Shown in pieces: positions 7,066-13,735 of a DNA stretch of 52,803 bases. Numbering within the stretch: the stretch's first letter is position 1; each line of letters opens with the position of its first letter. This DNA is from a virus: IMG/VR virus record IMGVR_UViG_3300006865_000015, positions 1 to 52,803 of that record. One strand, written 5' to 3'. The notes under the pieces were generated by a model. The model was not told the origin of the DNA. It searched no databases and saw only the letters and a list, made by a program, of their open reading frames with translations. The translations under genes and the position numbers were made by a program.

Positions 7066-7856
7066 AACTACCTCCTACGAAACTCCGCATCTTGCTGCTC
7101 GACATTGAGACAGCGCCCATCCAATCCTACCACTGGAGACTGTGGAAGGAAAACATCAACATCGATCAGGTACAGGTGGACTGGTCCATCCTCTCGTTCG
7201 GTGCTAAGTGGTTGGGAGAACCTATGCGAAAGGCAGTCTACTACGACACCTTCGATGAGAAAGACATCCGAGATGACTCCAGCCTTTTACAGCGTCTCTG
7301 GGAACTCCTTGATGAAGCTGACATTGTAGTAACGCATAACGGCCAGCGATTTGATCTGCGCAAGATCCGTGCCCGCATGTTCACAGCGGGAATGCAGCCC
7401 TTCAGCCCTGTTCGTGTGCTCGACACACTGCAAGAGACTAGGAAGCTATTCGGCTTCACCAGCAACAAGCTCGCCTGGATCGGTACTCTCGTTGGTGTTC
7501 CCAAGTACAAGCACGGCAAGTTCCCTGGCTTCGACTTGTGGACTGAATTCCTCAAGCGAAATCCTGCAGCGCGGAAAGAAATGCGGAAGTACAACATCAT
7601 TGACGTCAAAGTCCTTGAGGAAGTGTACATCCGACTGCGCCCTTGGATTGAAGGTCATCCCAACGTGAACGTTCTGGATAGTCACAGTGATGGTGAATGC
7701 CCTAAGTGTGGCGGCCATAAGATGGTCAAGCGAGGGATGCGTACCACGCAAGTCGGCACCTACCAGCGCTACCAATGCAGCGACTGTGGCGGCTGGTCCT
7801 ATGATCGGCGCAATATGATTCCTACCGCACAACGAAGGAGGCTTCTTGGCAACTGA
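7062..7856 (+). CDS. DEDDy-type 3'-5' exonuclease with C-terminal zinc ribbon, 264 aa
   Basis: Start at ATG 7062 (ATGA overlap). The RNase H-like exonuclease core shows Exo I DIET (D14, E16), Exo II THNGQRFD (D98) and Exo III YNIID (Y177, D181). After residue 210 a zinc ribbon follows: CPKCGG (C213, C216) and CSDCGG (C239, C242), probably for nucleic-acid binding. This exonuclease is separate from the polymerase, which has its own proofreading domain, so it likely works in repair, recombination or RNA processing. The fusion to a zinc ribbon is the notable point. Confidence 0.85.
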   Translation: MKLPPTKLRILLLDIETAPIQSYHWRLWKENINIDQVQVDWSILSFGAKWLGEPMRKAVYYDTFDEKDIRDDSSLLQRLWELLDEADIVVTHNGQRFDLRKIRARMFTAGMQPFSPVRVLDTLQETRKLFGFTSNKLAWIGTLVGVPKYKHGKFPGFDLWTEFLKRNPAARKEMRKYNIIDVKVLEEVYIRLRPWIEGHPNVNVLDSHSDGECPKCGGHKMVKRGMRTTQVGTYQRYQCSDCGGWSYDRRNMIPTAQRRRLLGN

Positions 7857-8079
7857 ACTTGAAAACGAAGACCTACAAAACGGGCCTGACGAAGCCACGG
7901 ATGGTTATGACTGGGCCATCGAGGAGATCCGAGAGATCGTCAATGTGTTGGGACATCAAGAAAATCCGGGGCAACGACCCGGTGGTCCCAAACATTCTCT
8001 CCGCGTGTTCAATCTCATCAATCAACTAGTGGACCTCATCCCTGGCGACGAAGGACTCAATGATGCAGAACCCATCTGA
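7846..8079 (+). CDS. Acidic hypothetical protein, 77 aa
   Basis: A TTG start at 7846 is supported by a strong AAGGAGG ribosome site 5 bases upstream. The product is acidic, with an N-terminal disordered stretch (ELENEDLQNGPDEATDGYD), one helix (WAIEEIREIVNVLG) and a second helix (VFNLINQLVDLIPG). Overlaps both neighbours. No family recognised. Confidence 0.65.
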   Translation: MATELENEDLQNGPDEATDGYDWAIEEIREIVNVLGHQENPGQRPGGPKHSLRVFNLINQLVDLIPGDEGLNDAEPI

Positions 8080-8629
8080 CTCCACCCAACACGGTCTTAC
8101 CCTACGGGGTAGCACCCGCTGGCCTGACACCTTCGAGGCGGCACAAGCAGGTTTGCTTCCAATGCCAGAGCTCATGATCGATAAGATGACTAAGATGCGT
8201 GGCTTTCATGACCCTGATGTGGCTCAACACATCCAAGACGTCATGCGAGCCAATCTGACTGACACCGCTATCGAGGAACGTGCACTGGCCTACAAGCTGG
8301 AGAACCTCTACCCAGGTGCAAACTTCTCAGAGAAGCCTCCTGAATACGAAGCGGGTATGGACCTCGCGCTCGATGACATCGTCATGGAGGAATGTGCAGA
8401 AGTGATCCAAGAGATCTGCAAGGTGAACCGTTTCGGCATGGTAAACCACATCACGCAGGTCAACAATAAGGTGAAGCTGGAAACAGAACTCGGTCAGTTG
8501 CTTGCGGGTATCGAGCGCCTCGCAGAAGCCTGGGATCTCGACAAGGACGTCATCCGCAAAGCTGCGGCAGATAAGTTCAATGCCATCACCAAGTGGGCTC
8601 CGTACTATGAGCGCAATCGACAAAGCTGA
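8060..8629 (+). CDS. MazG-like all-alpha NTP pyrophosphohydrolase, 189 aa
   Basis: Residues about 105-165 show the MazG arrangement. A first helix holds EExxE (VMEECAEVIQEICKVNRFG), and a second helix carries LETELGQLLAGIERL, where families usually have ExxD. The final acidic residue seems replaced by Gln (ELGQ), so metal binding may differ. Members hydrolyse dNTPs or NTPs, or lower alarmone levels. Residues 1-80 form an extra N-terminal helical segment. It sits next to the dCMP deaminase, which fits nucleotide-pool control. ATG 8060 with AAGGA upstream. Confidence 0.75.
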   Translation: MMQNPSDSTQHGLTLRGSTRWPDTFEAAQAGLLPMPELMIDKMTKMRGFHDPDVAQHIQDVMRANLTDTAIEERALAYKLENLYPGANFSEKPPEYEAGMDLALDDIVMEECAEVIQEICKVNRFGMVNHITQVNNKVKLETELGQLLAGIERLAEAWDLDKDVIRKAAADKFNAITKWAPYYERNRQS

Positions 8630-9113
8630 CAAGTGGCTTTCCCGCGCAATACTAGCAGCAACGTGTTCTCGCGACCTAGACCTCCGCGACCGAGTTGGCT
8701 GCGTGATTGTCGATGGAGAGGGCAACACAGTGACGGGCTGGAACCACACGCTGGACGGAACCTGCATGCGGGATGCAGCAGGAAAAGCACGCCCATTCGT
8801 GGTGCATGCCGAGACAGCAGCAATCCAGACCGTACTTAAGTTCTCTGACCCTCACCAATGGGCTTCTCGCTGGCAAGTGTACTGCACTAAAGAGCCGTGC
8901 ATGCATTGCCTTGTGCAGCTGGCTCACGCCGGTGTGCGTGAAGTCCATTACATCGATCCCATTCCTGAGAGCAAAAGTGGAAGAAATCATTTAAGACACT
9001 TTCCATCCATCGAAATATATCAACAGCATGCAGATCAACTTCCCCGACTTCTCCGAGTCCTTGGCATTTACCCTAGGAGCAGCACCGAGTCTCCTCCTTG
9101 CGTGGCTGCTTGA
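8607..9113 (+). CDS. Deoxycytidylate (dCMP) deaminase-like protein, 168 aa
   Basis: Start placed at ATG 8607 (MSAIDKADKW); upstream in-frame codons lie in the MazG-like gene. The zinc deaminase signature is complete: HAET (H67, catalytic E69) and EPCMHC (C98, C101). GCVIVDGEGNTVTGWNH is the usual first strand pair. It probably converts dCMP to dUMP for dTTP synthesis, although no thymidylate synthase lies in this window. Its end may overlap a small downstream frame. Confidence 0.88.
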   Translation: MSAIDKADKWLSRAILAATCSRDLDLRDRVGCVIVDGEGNTVTGWNHTLDGTCMRDAAGKARPFVVHAETAAIQTVLKFSDPHQWASRWQVYCTKEPCMHCLVQLAHAGVREVHYIDPIPESKSGRNHLRHFPSIEIYQQHADQLPRLLRVLGIYPRSSTESPPCVAA

Positions 9114-9216
9114 CCGTGAAGTTACTCAGCGAAAAGCCCTTGGCGAACTGGTTCGATCTCAAGCGAGAGATCTTGCCCTAGTTCAGCCAAGTAAGAACCT
9201 CCACTTTGGAGACTAA
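9028..9216 (+). CDS. Possible small membrane-associated protein, 62 aa
   Basis: This frame fills the 105-base gap after the deaminase and overlaps its end by 86 bases. It has a hydrophobic stretch (LAFTLGAAPSLLLAWLL) followed by a charged helix. There is no clear ribosome site before ATG 9028, so translation is doubtful. A shorter GTG-started 21-codon frame also exists in the same gap. Confidence 0.4.
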   Translation: MQINFPDFSESLAFTLGAAPSLLLAWLLDREVTQRKALGELVRSQARDLALVQPSKNLHFGD

Positions 9217-9218
9217 GC

Positions 9219-9737
9219 ATGGCGCAACCAATCACCCGGGTCAGGGTGACAGCCACCTTCGGTAAAGAGAAGGACTACAAAGAGCTGTTCCGTAGGATTG
9301 TACTTGACTACTGCAAACGGTTCCGAGTCAAAGTGACGCGCAAGCCGTGGGATGTATCAATCGTTGTTGCCGACTACCAAGGTGAAGACGGCTCTACAGG
9401 GATCACCTCAGTGCTCCCTGACGAGAACAAGATCATCGTGCAGATTCAAGACCCGTACTACGGCAACGTCAAGCTGCCCAACAACGAGATCCTCAACCAC
9501 ACTTTCATGGTAGTTCTGTGCCACGAGTTCGTACATTGCTGCCAAGCCTTGACAGGTAGAACGGGTATCCGAGCACGTGTGCTCATGGATGAAGATCTTG
9601 ACGATGAGCTCAACTACGCTGCGTACTTCTTCGACCCGGAAGAAATCGAAGCGCGAATCCTAGACGAGTACTACGTGCGACTGGTTCCTAACAGTTTGCG
9701 CGAGGCGCTAGGTAACCGAAACAAGGAGAACACCTGA
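9219..9737 (+). CDS. HExxH zinc metallopeptidase-like protein, 172 aa
   Basis: The motif VVLCHEFVHCCQAL (H102-E103-F-V-H106) is a zincin site. A downstream acidic cluster FFDPEEIEAR (E141, E142, E144) could give the third ligand, as in gluzincins and SprT-like proteins. Residues 1-80 look like mixed strands. No signal peptide, so it acts in the cytoplasm. Its stop overlaps the start of the DNA polymerase gene, which suggests co-expression with replication. Whether it cleaves proteins is unproven. Confidence 0.65.
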   Translation: MAQPITRVRVTATFGKEKDYKELFRRIVLDYCKRFRVKVTRKPWDVSIVVADYQGEDGSTGITSVLPDENKIIVQIQDPYYGNVKLPNNEILNHTFMVVLCHEFVHCCQALTGRTGIRARVLMDEDLDDELNYAAYFFDPEEIEARILDEYYVRLVPNSLREALGNRNKENT

Positions 9738-11614
9738 TGGCAATGGTGTTTGACATCGAGACAGACGGCCTCTATCCCGGTGTCAGCATCGTCTGGATCC
9801 TCACGATGGAGGATACTAAGACAGGTAAGCAATGGTCGTTTAGTGACTATGATCCTGAGTTGCCACCGCTAGCTGAAGGTCTCGAACTGTTAAAGAAGCA
9901 GAAGATCATTGCGGGGCACAACATCATTGGCTTCGACCTTGTAGTCCTCAAAGAACTACTAGGTTGGGTGCCAGATCGTAGCACAAAGATCATTGACACT
10001 TGGATCTTGTCGCAGATGATGCGATGGAAACGAGGACACCCGCATAGTCTCGAAGGGTGGGGCAAGCAACTTGGATACCCAAAACAAGAGCACGAGGACT
10101 GGACGCAGTACAGCCCTGAAATGCGTTCTCGCTGTGAGACCGACGTAACCCTCAACGTGAAGGTGTACAACAGCCTGATCGATGAAGTTCAGAAAACAGC
10201 CAAGATCAATCCGCTCATCCATGATGGAATTTGGGTTGAGATGCGGTTCGCAGCAATCGAAGCGCGGATCCGTGTTAGGGGTTGGGAATTCGACATGGAG
10301 TCTGCACTTAAGCTCCGTGAAAAGTTAGCCGCCCGTATCAAAGCAATCACCGAGAAATTGGAGCCCAAGATCGGGTTAATCTGCGTTGCGGAAGACTCGA
10401 AGAAAGACTTCAAGACCGTCAAGATTCTGAAGGATGGTCGCTATGACAAGCACACTGCTAAGTGGTTCGGCGTCGCGCAGGAGGATGGGCAAGACGAGGC
10501 TAACCGTGTTTATGAAGGCCCATACTGTCGAATCTCTTTCCAACAAGGAAAATTGTCCTCCGACAAGGTACTCAAAGCATGGCTGTTCAGTCTTGGTTGG
10601 GTGCCCGACGAATACAACTTCGAGTACATCAACGGCAAGCGAGTTGACAAAGGTCCGAAGCTGACGGACTCCTCGTTGGAACCGCTCGGTGACATCGGCA
10701 AAGAGATCATCGAGTTCAACACAGTGAAGAACCGCTATGGAATTCTTAATGGATGGATTGAAGAAGTGGAGAAACGGGGGCGTCTCCATGGTCGTATGTG
10801 GTGCATTGGCACTCCTACCATGCGTTGTCGGCATGAAGTCGTCGCCAATATGCCTGCGCTCAAGTCAGACTATGGCCCAGAGATGCGGGGTCTACTTACA
10901 ACGTCGTTCGACGATACCGTACTAGTCGGCGCAGACTCTGCGGGCAACCAGATGAGAGGCTTGTGCCATTACATCGGCAACGATGAGTACACAGCAGAAG
11001 TTGTGAATGGTGACGTTCACAAAAAGAACCTTGAACCTCTCATGGAGTTCATCGACAAGAAGACAGCTGATACGTACGACAAGCAGCGAGACCGTGCAAA
11101 GCGGTTCCTCTATGCATTGCTGTTCGGCGCGACGGCAGGCAAGTCAGCTGAAATCTTGATGGGCTCTCGCAACAGCAAGATTGGCGAAAAAGCCCAAGCC
11201 AAGTTCGCTGACTCAGTGCCGGGTCTGAAGAAGTTCCTAGAAGGCAAGAAAGCCTACTTGGAGAAGACGCAAGCACGCTTCGGGAGAGAGAATGGTTTTG
11301 TACGTGGCCTTGATGGTCGCATTCTATTTTGTGATCAGCCCCGTAAGGTACTGATGACATTGCTACAGGCGGCAGAAGGCCTCACCTGCAAGGCTGCCGC
11401 TGTCTACCTGGAAGATGCGCTCATCGACGCAGGCATCAAGCACGAATTCCTCCTGCACTACCACGACGAGCTTGTCGTTGAAGTCCACAAGCGAAACGGA
11501 GAGCGTGTGAAAGCCCTTGCGGAAGAAGCATTCCGAGAAGCGCCTAAGTGGTTCGGTGTCTACTGCATGGATGGTACCGCGCAAATAGGCTACAAGTATT
11601 CGGAGATCCACTAG
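9737..11614 (+). CDS. Family A DNA polymerase with proofreading domain, 625 aa
   Basis: Replicative polymerase. N-terminal 3'-5' exonuclease: Exo I VFDIETD (D6, E8), Exo II HNIIGFD (D67), Exo III CETDVTLN (D136). Polymerase domain: motif A GADSAGNQMR (D400), motif B RDRAKRFLYALLFG (R451, K455, Y459), which closely matches the T7 pattern, and motif C HYHDELV (H576, D577, E578). Motif A has Gln405 where Pol I and T7 gp5 have Glu next to the primer-side Leu/Arg. Start ATG 9737 with AAGGAG upstream. No thioredoxin-binding insertion is obvious. Confidence 0.95.
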   Translation: MAMVFDIETDGLYPGVSIVWILTMEDTKTGKQWSFSDYDPELPPLAEGLELLKKQKIIAGHNIIGFDLVVLKELLGWVPDRSTKIIDTWILSQMMRWKRGHPHSLEGWGKQLGYPKQEHEDWTQYSPEMRSRCETDVTLNVKVYNSLIDEVQKTAKINPLIHDGIWVEMRFAAIEARIRVRGWEFDMESALKLREKLAARIKAITEKLEPKIGLICVAEDSKKDFKTVKILKDGRYDKHTAKWFGVAQEDGQDEANRVYEGPYCRISFQQGKLSSDKVLKAWLFSLGWVPDEYNFEYINGKRVDKGPKLTDSSLEPLGDIGKEIIEFNTVKNRYGILNGWIEEVEKRGRLHGRMWCIGTPTMRCRHEVVANMPALKSDYGPEMRGLLTTSFDDTVLVGADSAGNQMRGLCHYIGNDEYTAEVVNGDVHKKNLEPLMEFIDKKTADTYDKQRDRAKRFLYALLFGATAGKSAEILMGSRNSKIGEKAQAKFADSVPGLKKFLEGKKAYLEKTQARFGRENGFVRGLDGRILFCDQPRKVLMTLLQAAEGLTCKAAAVYLEDALIDAGIKHEFLLHYHDELVVEVHKRNGERVKALAEEAFREAPKWFGVYCMDGTAQIGYKYSEIH

Positions 11615-11811
11615 TGAGCTGGAACAACGTCATACCTTGGGAGGCACTCCCGCAGAACAGCGAGGCGCGCTGTGGCAAGGAATCACCTTCATCAAAAGAC
11701 AGACATGCTCCTGCTGAGCGTAGAGAACTCATTACACTTGCCAACCTAGAGCTTGCCGAAGAAATCATCATCATGAAAGAGGACGATGGCAAACCGAAAG
11801 ACAACGCTTAA
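11614..11811 (+). CDS. Small hypothetical protein, 65 aa
   Basis: A GTG start in a TAGTG overlap with the polymerase stop, with GGAG upstream. The product begins SWNNVIPWEALPQNS, has a disordered Ser/Lys stretch and ends with a helix (RRELITLANLELAEEIIIM) and a Lys/Asp tail. An in-frame ATG at 11548 lies inside the polymerase gene and is unlikely. No family recognised. Its position suggests a replisome accessory, as inference. Confidence 0.55.
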   Translation: MSWNNVIPWEALPQNSEARCGKESPSSKDRHAPAERRELITLANLELAEEIIIMKEDDGKPKDNA

Positions 11812-12793
11812 CAACATCCTCCCTGCTGAGAAAAAGGTGAAAATGCCTGATGTTGACCATGTCGTCATCGACGGCGACTCTGCCGTCTATGCCGTGGCAT
11901 GGGGTCCAAAAAGTCAGAAGGAGATGGAAAGGATCTACGACCAAGGGATCACCGACATCATGGAATCGCTGGAAACACCAGCGGCTACAGTCTACGTCAA
12001 GGGCAAAGACAACTTCCGCTATCGGGTCGCACCTGCCTACAAGACAAGGCGTACTCAGCGAGAGATGGATCCTGACTATAAGAGGCGGATCGACAATCTC
12101 TATGCCTATGTTCAGGAACAATATGCCTGCGCAGATGGGGCGGAAGCCGACGACTACTGTTCCGTACATGTTGGCGAACTCCAAGCAGAAAAAAAGGTGG
12201 TCGTGCTGTCGCACATCGACAAGGATTTGAACATGATCCCTGGCTACCACTGGAATCCTAACACAAAGAAGCTGCGGCAGTATCGCCCGGACATGTGTTA
12301 CAACTTCCTTATGAGGCAGATCCTCATGGGTGATGCTGGCGACTCTATCCAAGGTATCCCTGGTATCGGCCCTAAGAGAGCTTGTGAGCGTCTGCATCAT
12401 CAGCAGCCTCAAGAATTCTGGGATACAGTAGTTGGTACCTACAAGAAGGAGTTGGGTAAAGACTGGAAGAAGGTGCTGGTAGAGACCGCCAACTTGATCT
12501 ACATCCGACAGAATTACGAAGACTTCCGCCCACTTGATTGGGATGAACTTCAAGACCGCCTCAAGTGGAAAGGCCCGCTCGACTGCCCCCACTTCCTGGC
12601 GCAGATGGACTATGAGGCAATAAGCATGGAACTGGACCATGGTCTCGCCCGCACGCATGGAGAGAAACGGCTATGGGGAGCACTCCCGACATTGGACACT
12701 GGCAGTGGGACGAAAGTTTCTCGCGCGAAGAAACAGCTAGCTTCGACCCTGAACATTATCGAGGCTTCATCTACCAAGTCACGTTCCTCCTAA
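11786..12793 (+). CDS. 5'-3' exonuclease / FEN-like nuclease (T7 gp6-like), 335 aa
   Basis: Removes RNA primers and degrades DNA 5' ends. Visible motifs: HVVIDGDSAVY near residue 28, YKTRRTQRE in the helical arch region, AEADDYC, SHIDKDLNMIPG and the helix-hairpin-helix GDAGDSIQGIPGIGPKRA. These are the acidic metal sites and DNA-binding turn of the FEN family. The last ~40 residues are Ser/Lys-rich and coincide with an overlapping downstream gene, so that tail may not be under much constraint. GAGGACG precedes ATG 11786. Confidence 0.9.
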   Translation: MANRKTTLNNILPAEKKVKMPDVDHVVIDGDSAVYAVAWGPKSQKEMERIYDQGITDIMESLETPAATVYVKGKDNFRYRVAPAYKTRRTQREMDPDYKRRIDNLYAYVQEQYACADGAEADDYCSVHVGELQAEKKVVVLSHIDKDLNMIPGYHWNPNTKKLRQYRPDMCYNFLMRQILMGDAGDSIQGIPGIGPKRACERLHHQQPQEFWDTVVGTYKKELGKDWKKVLVETANLIYIRQNYEDFRPLDWDELQDRLKWKGPLDCPHFLAQMDYEAISMELDHGLARTHGEKRLWGALPTLDTGSGTKVSRAKKQLASTLNIIEASSTKSRSS

Positions 12794-13224
12794 CCGGAGA
12801 GAAGTACATTGGTAAGAAGGGGTTCCATCGCTATAAAAAGTCGCGGCGAGTAGGTCCATCTGACTGGAAGCGCTACACGACATCCTCGAAATGGTTGAAC
12901 GACCTAATTGCCGAGTATGGAATGGACTGCTTCGAGTTCAAGATCCTGCTGCTTTGCAAGACGCTGTCGTGTCTCTCCTACAGTGAGCAGAACCTCATGC
13001 ACAAGTGGGATGTCCTCACCGTTAAAGATCCGGTATGGGGCCTTCCCGTCTACCTGAACAAACACATCGATGCAATCAGGTGGATACCCAAACCATGTGA
13101 GAACCTCCAGAAGATCGAGAGGATCCACAGATTCAATACCGCCCTGGCTAAAGCTCAGGAAGAAGGAACCGAGCGGCCAGTATATTCTGAAGCCACAACC
13201 TCGCTTCGGTGCAATTGCGCCTGA
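12673..13224 (+). CDS. GIY-YIG endonuclease-like protein, 183 aa
   Basis: Residues 31-47 give G-F-IY34 and Y45-I-G47, the GIY-YIG signature, followed by KKGFHRYKK, W-KRYTTSSKWL and a conserved SYSEQNLMH whose Glu105 fits the catalytic glutamate. Phage members are homing-type or free-standing endonucleases. The first 121 bases overlap the exonuclease gene in another frame, an unusually long overlap. ATG 12673 is the only ATG before the domain. Activity is likely but the target is unknown. Confidence 0.75.
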   Translation: MGSTPDIGHWQWDESFSREETASFDPEHYRGFIYQVTFLLTGEKYIGKKGFHRYKKSRRVGPSDWKRYTTSSKWLNDLIAEYGMDCFEFKILLLCKTLSCLSYSEQNLMHKWDVLTVKDPVWGLPVYLNKHIDAIRWIPKPCENLQKIERIHRFNTALAKAQEEGTERPVYSEATTSLRCNCA

Positions 13225-13237
13225 AAGGACTGATACC

Positions 13238-13492
13238 ATGACTACTAAGAAGAATGTCTCGACCAAAGTTGCCGACAAAAAGGAAGTCGTCATCGCGAAG
13301 CGGGGCTGCGGCTCCCGTCCTGGTGAGCCGCGCCGCAAGGTGACCACCGCCATTGCCAAAAAGATTATCGCCGCTGCTGCCAAGCAAGAAGCCAAGAAAG
13401 GTGGCAAGAACATCGCCGCCCTGGGTCGTCAATTCGAGCTCTCGACCGTGACGATCAACAACGTGCTGAACAACACGTACGGTTACATCTAA
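13238..13492 (+). CDS. Small basic helix-turn-helix protein, 84 aa
   Basis: Start at ATG 13238 with AAAGGA upstream. Residues 1-50 are Lys/Ala-rich (KKNVSTKVADKKEVV, AKKIIAAAAKQEAKKGGK). Residues about 58-80 read NIAALGRQFELSTVTINNVL, a good helix-turn-helix pattern (first helix IAALGRQF, turn, recognition helix STVTINNVL). The protein is strongly basic and should bind DNA, either as a small regulator or as a nucleoid-type protein. A terminator follows directly, so it ends a transcription unit. Confidence 0.7.
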   Translation: MTTKKNVSTKVADKKEVVIAKRGCGSRPGEPRRKVTTAIAKKIIAAAAKQEAKKGGKNIAALGRQFELSTVTINNVLNNTYGYI

Positions 13493-13506
13493 GCAGATCA
13501 CCTGCC

Positions 13507-13538
13507 GCCTGCCCCTCGCCGGGTAGGCTCACTTTTTC
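13507..13538 (+). terminator. Rho-independent terminator
   Basis: GCCTGCCC, loop CTCGCC, GGGTAGGC (8-bp stem with one G-T pair), then TCACTTTTTCT. The stem and T-run are typical. It separates the small basic protein from the primase-helicase and RNA polymerase genes. Confidence 0.8.
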
Positions 13539-13550
13539 TGAGTCCACAAC

Positions 13551-13730
13551 ATGCGCTACAAGGAAAAGCAACAATCCCGAGTTCCATTTGGCATTCCACA
13601 AGAGGAGTTGTACACTCTGAAATTGCCGGAAGACAATCGAGCTCGCATCAAACGACTGGCCCGTAATGAGCGAGACCACAAGAAGAGGGCAGTACGAGAG
13701 CGTCAGCTTGACAAGGACTACTGGAACTGA
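13551..13730 (+). CDS. Small charged protein, 59 aa
   Basis: ATG 13551 to TGA 13730. Starts MRYKEKQQSRVPFGIPQEEL and ends in a long, very basic helix (RIKRLARNERDHKKRAVRER) with tail QLDKDYWN. The ribosome site is weak. It lies between the terminator and the primase-helicase gene, only 5 bases before the latter. Nucleic-acid binding is plausible from charge. No family recognised. Confidence 0.6.
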   Translation: MRYKEKQQSRVPFGIPQEELYTLKLPEDNRARIKRLARNERDHKKRAVRERQLDKDYWN

Positions 13731-13735
13731 GATCG

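Noticed and set aside
11771-12658. 295-codon minus-strand open frame
   Set aside because: It is antisense to the exonuclease gene with its clear FEN motifs, and no ribosome site is present.
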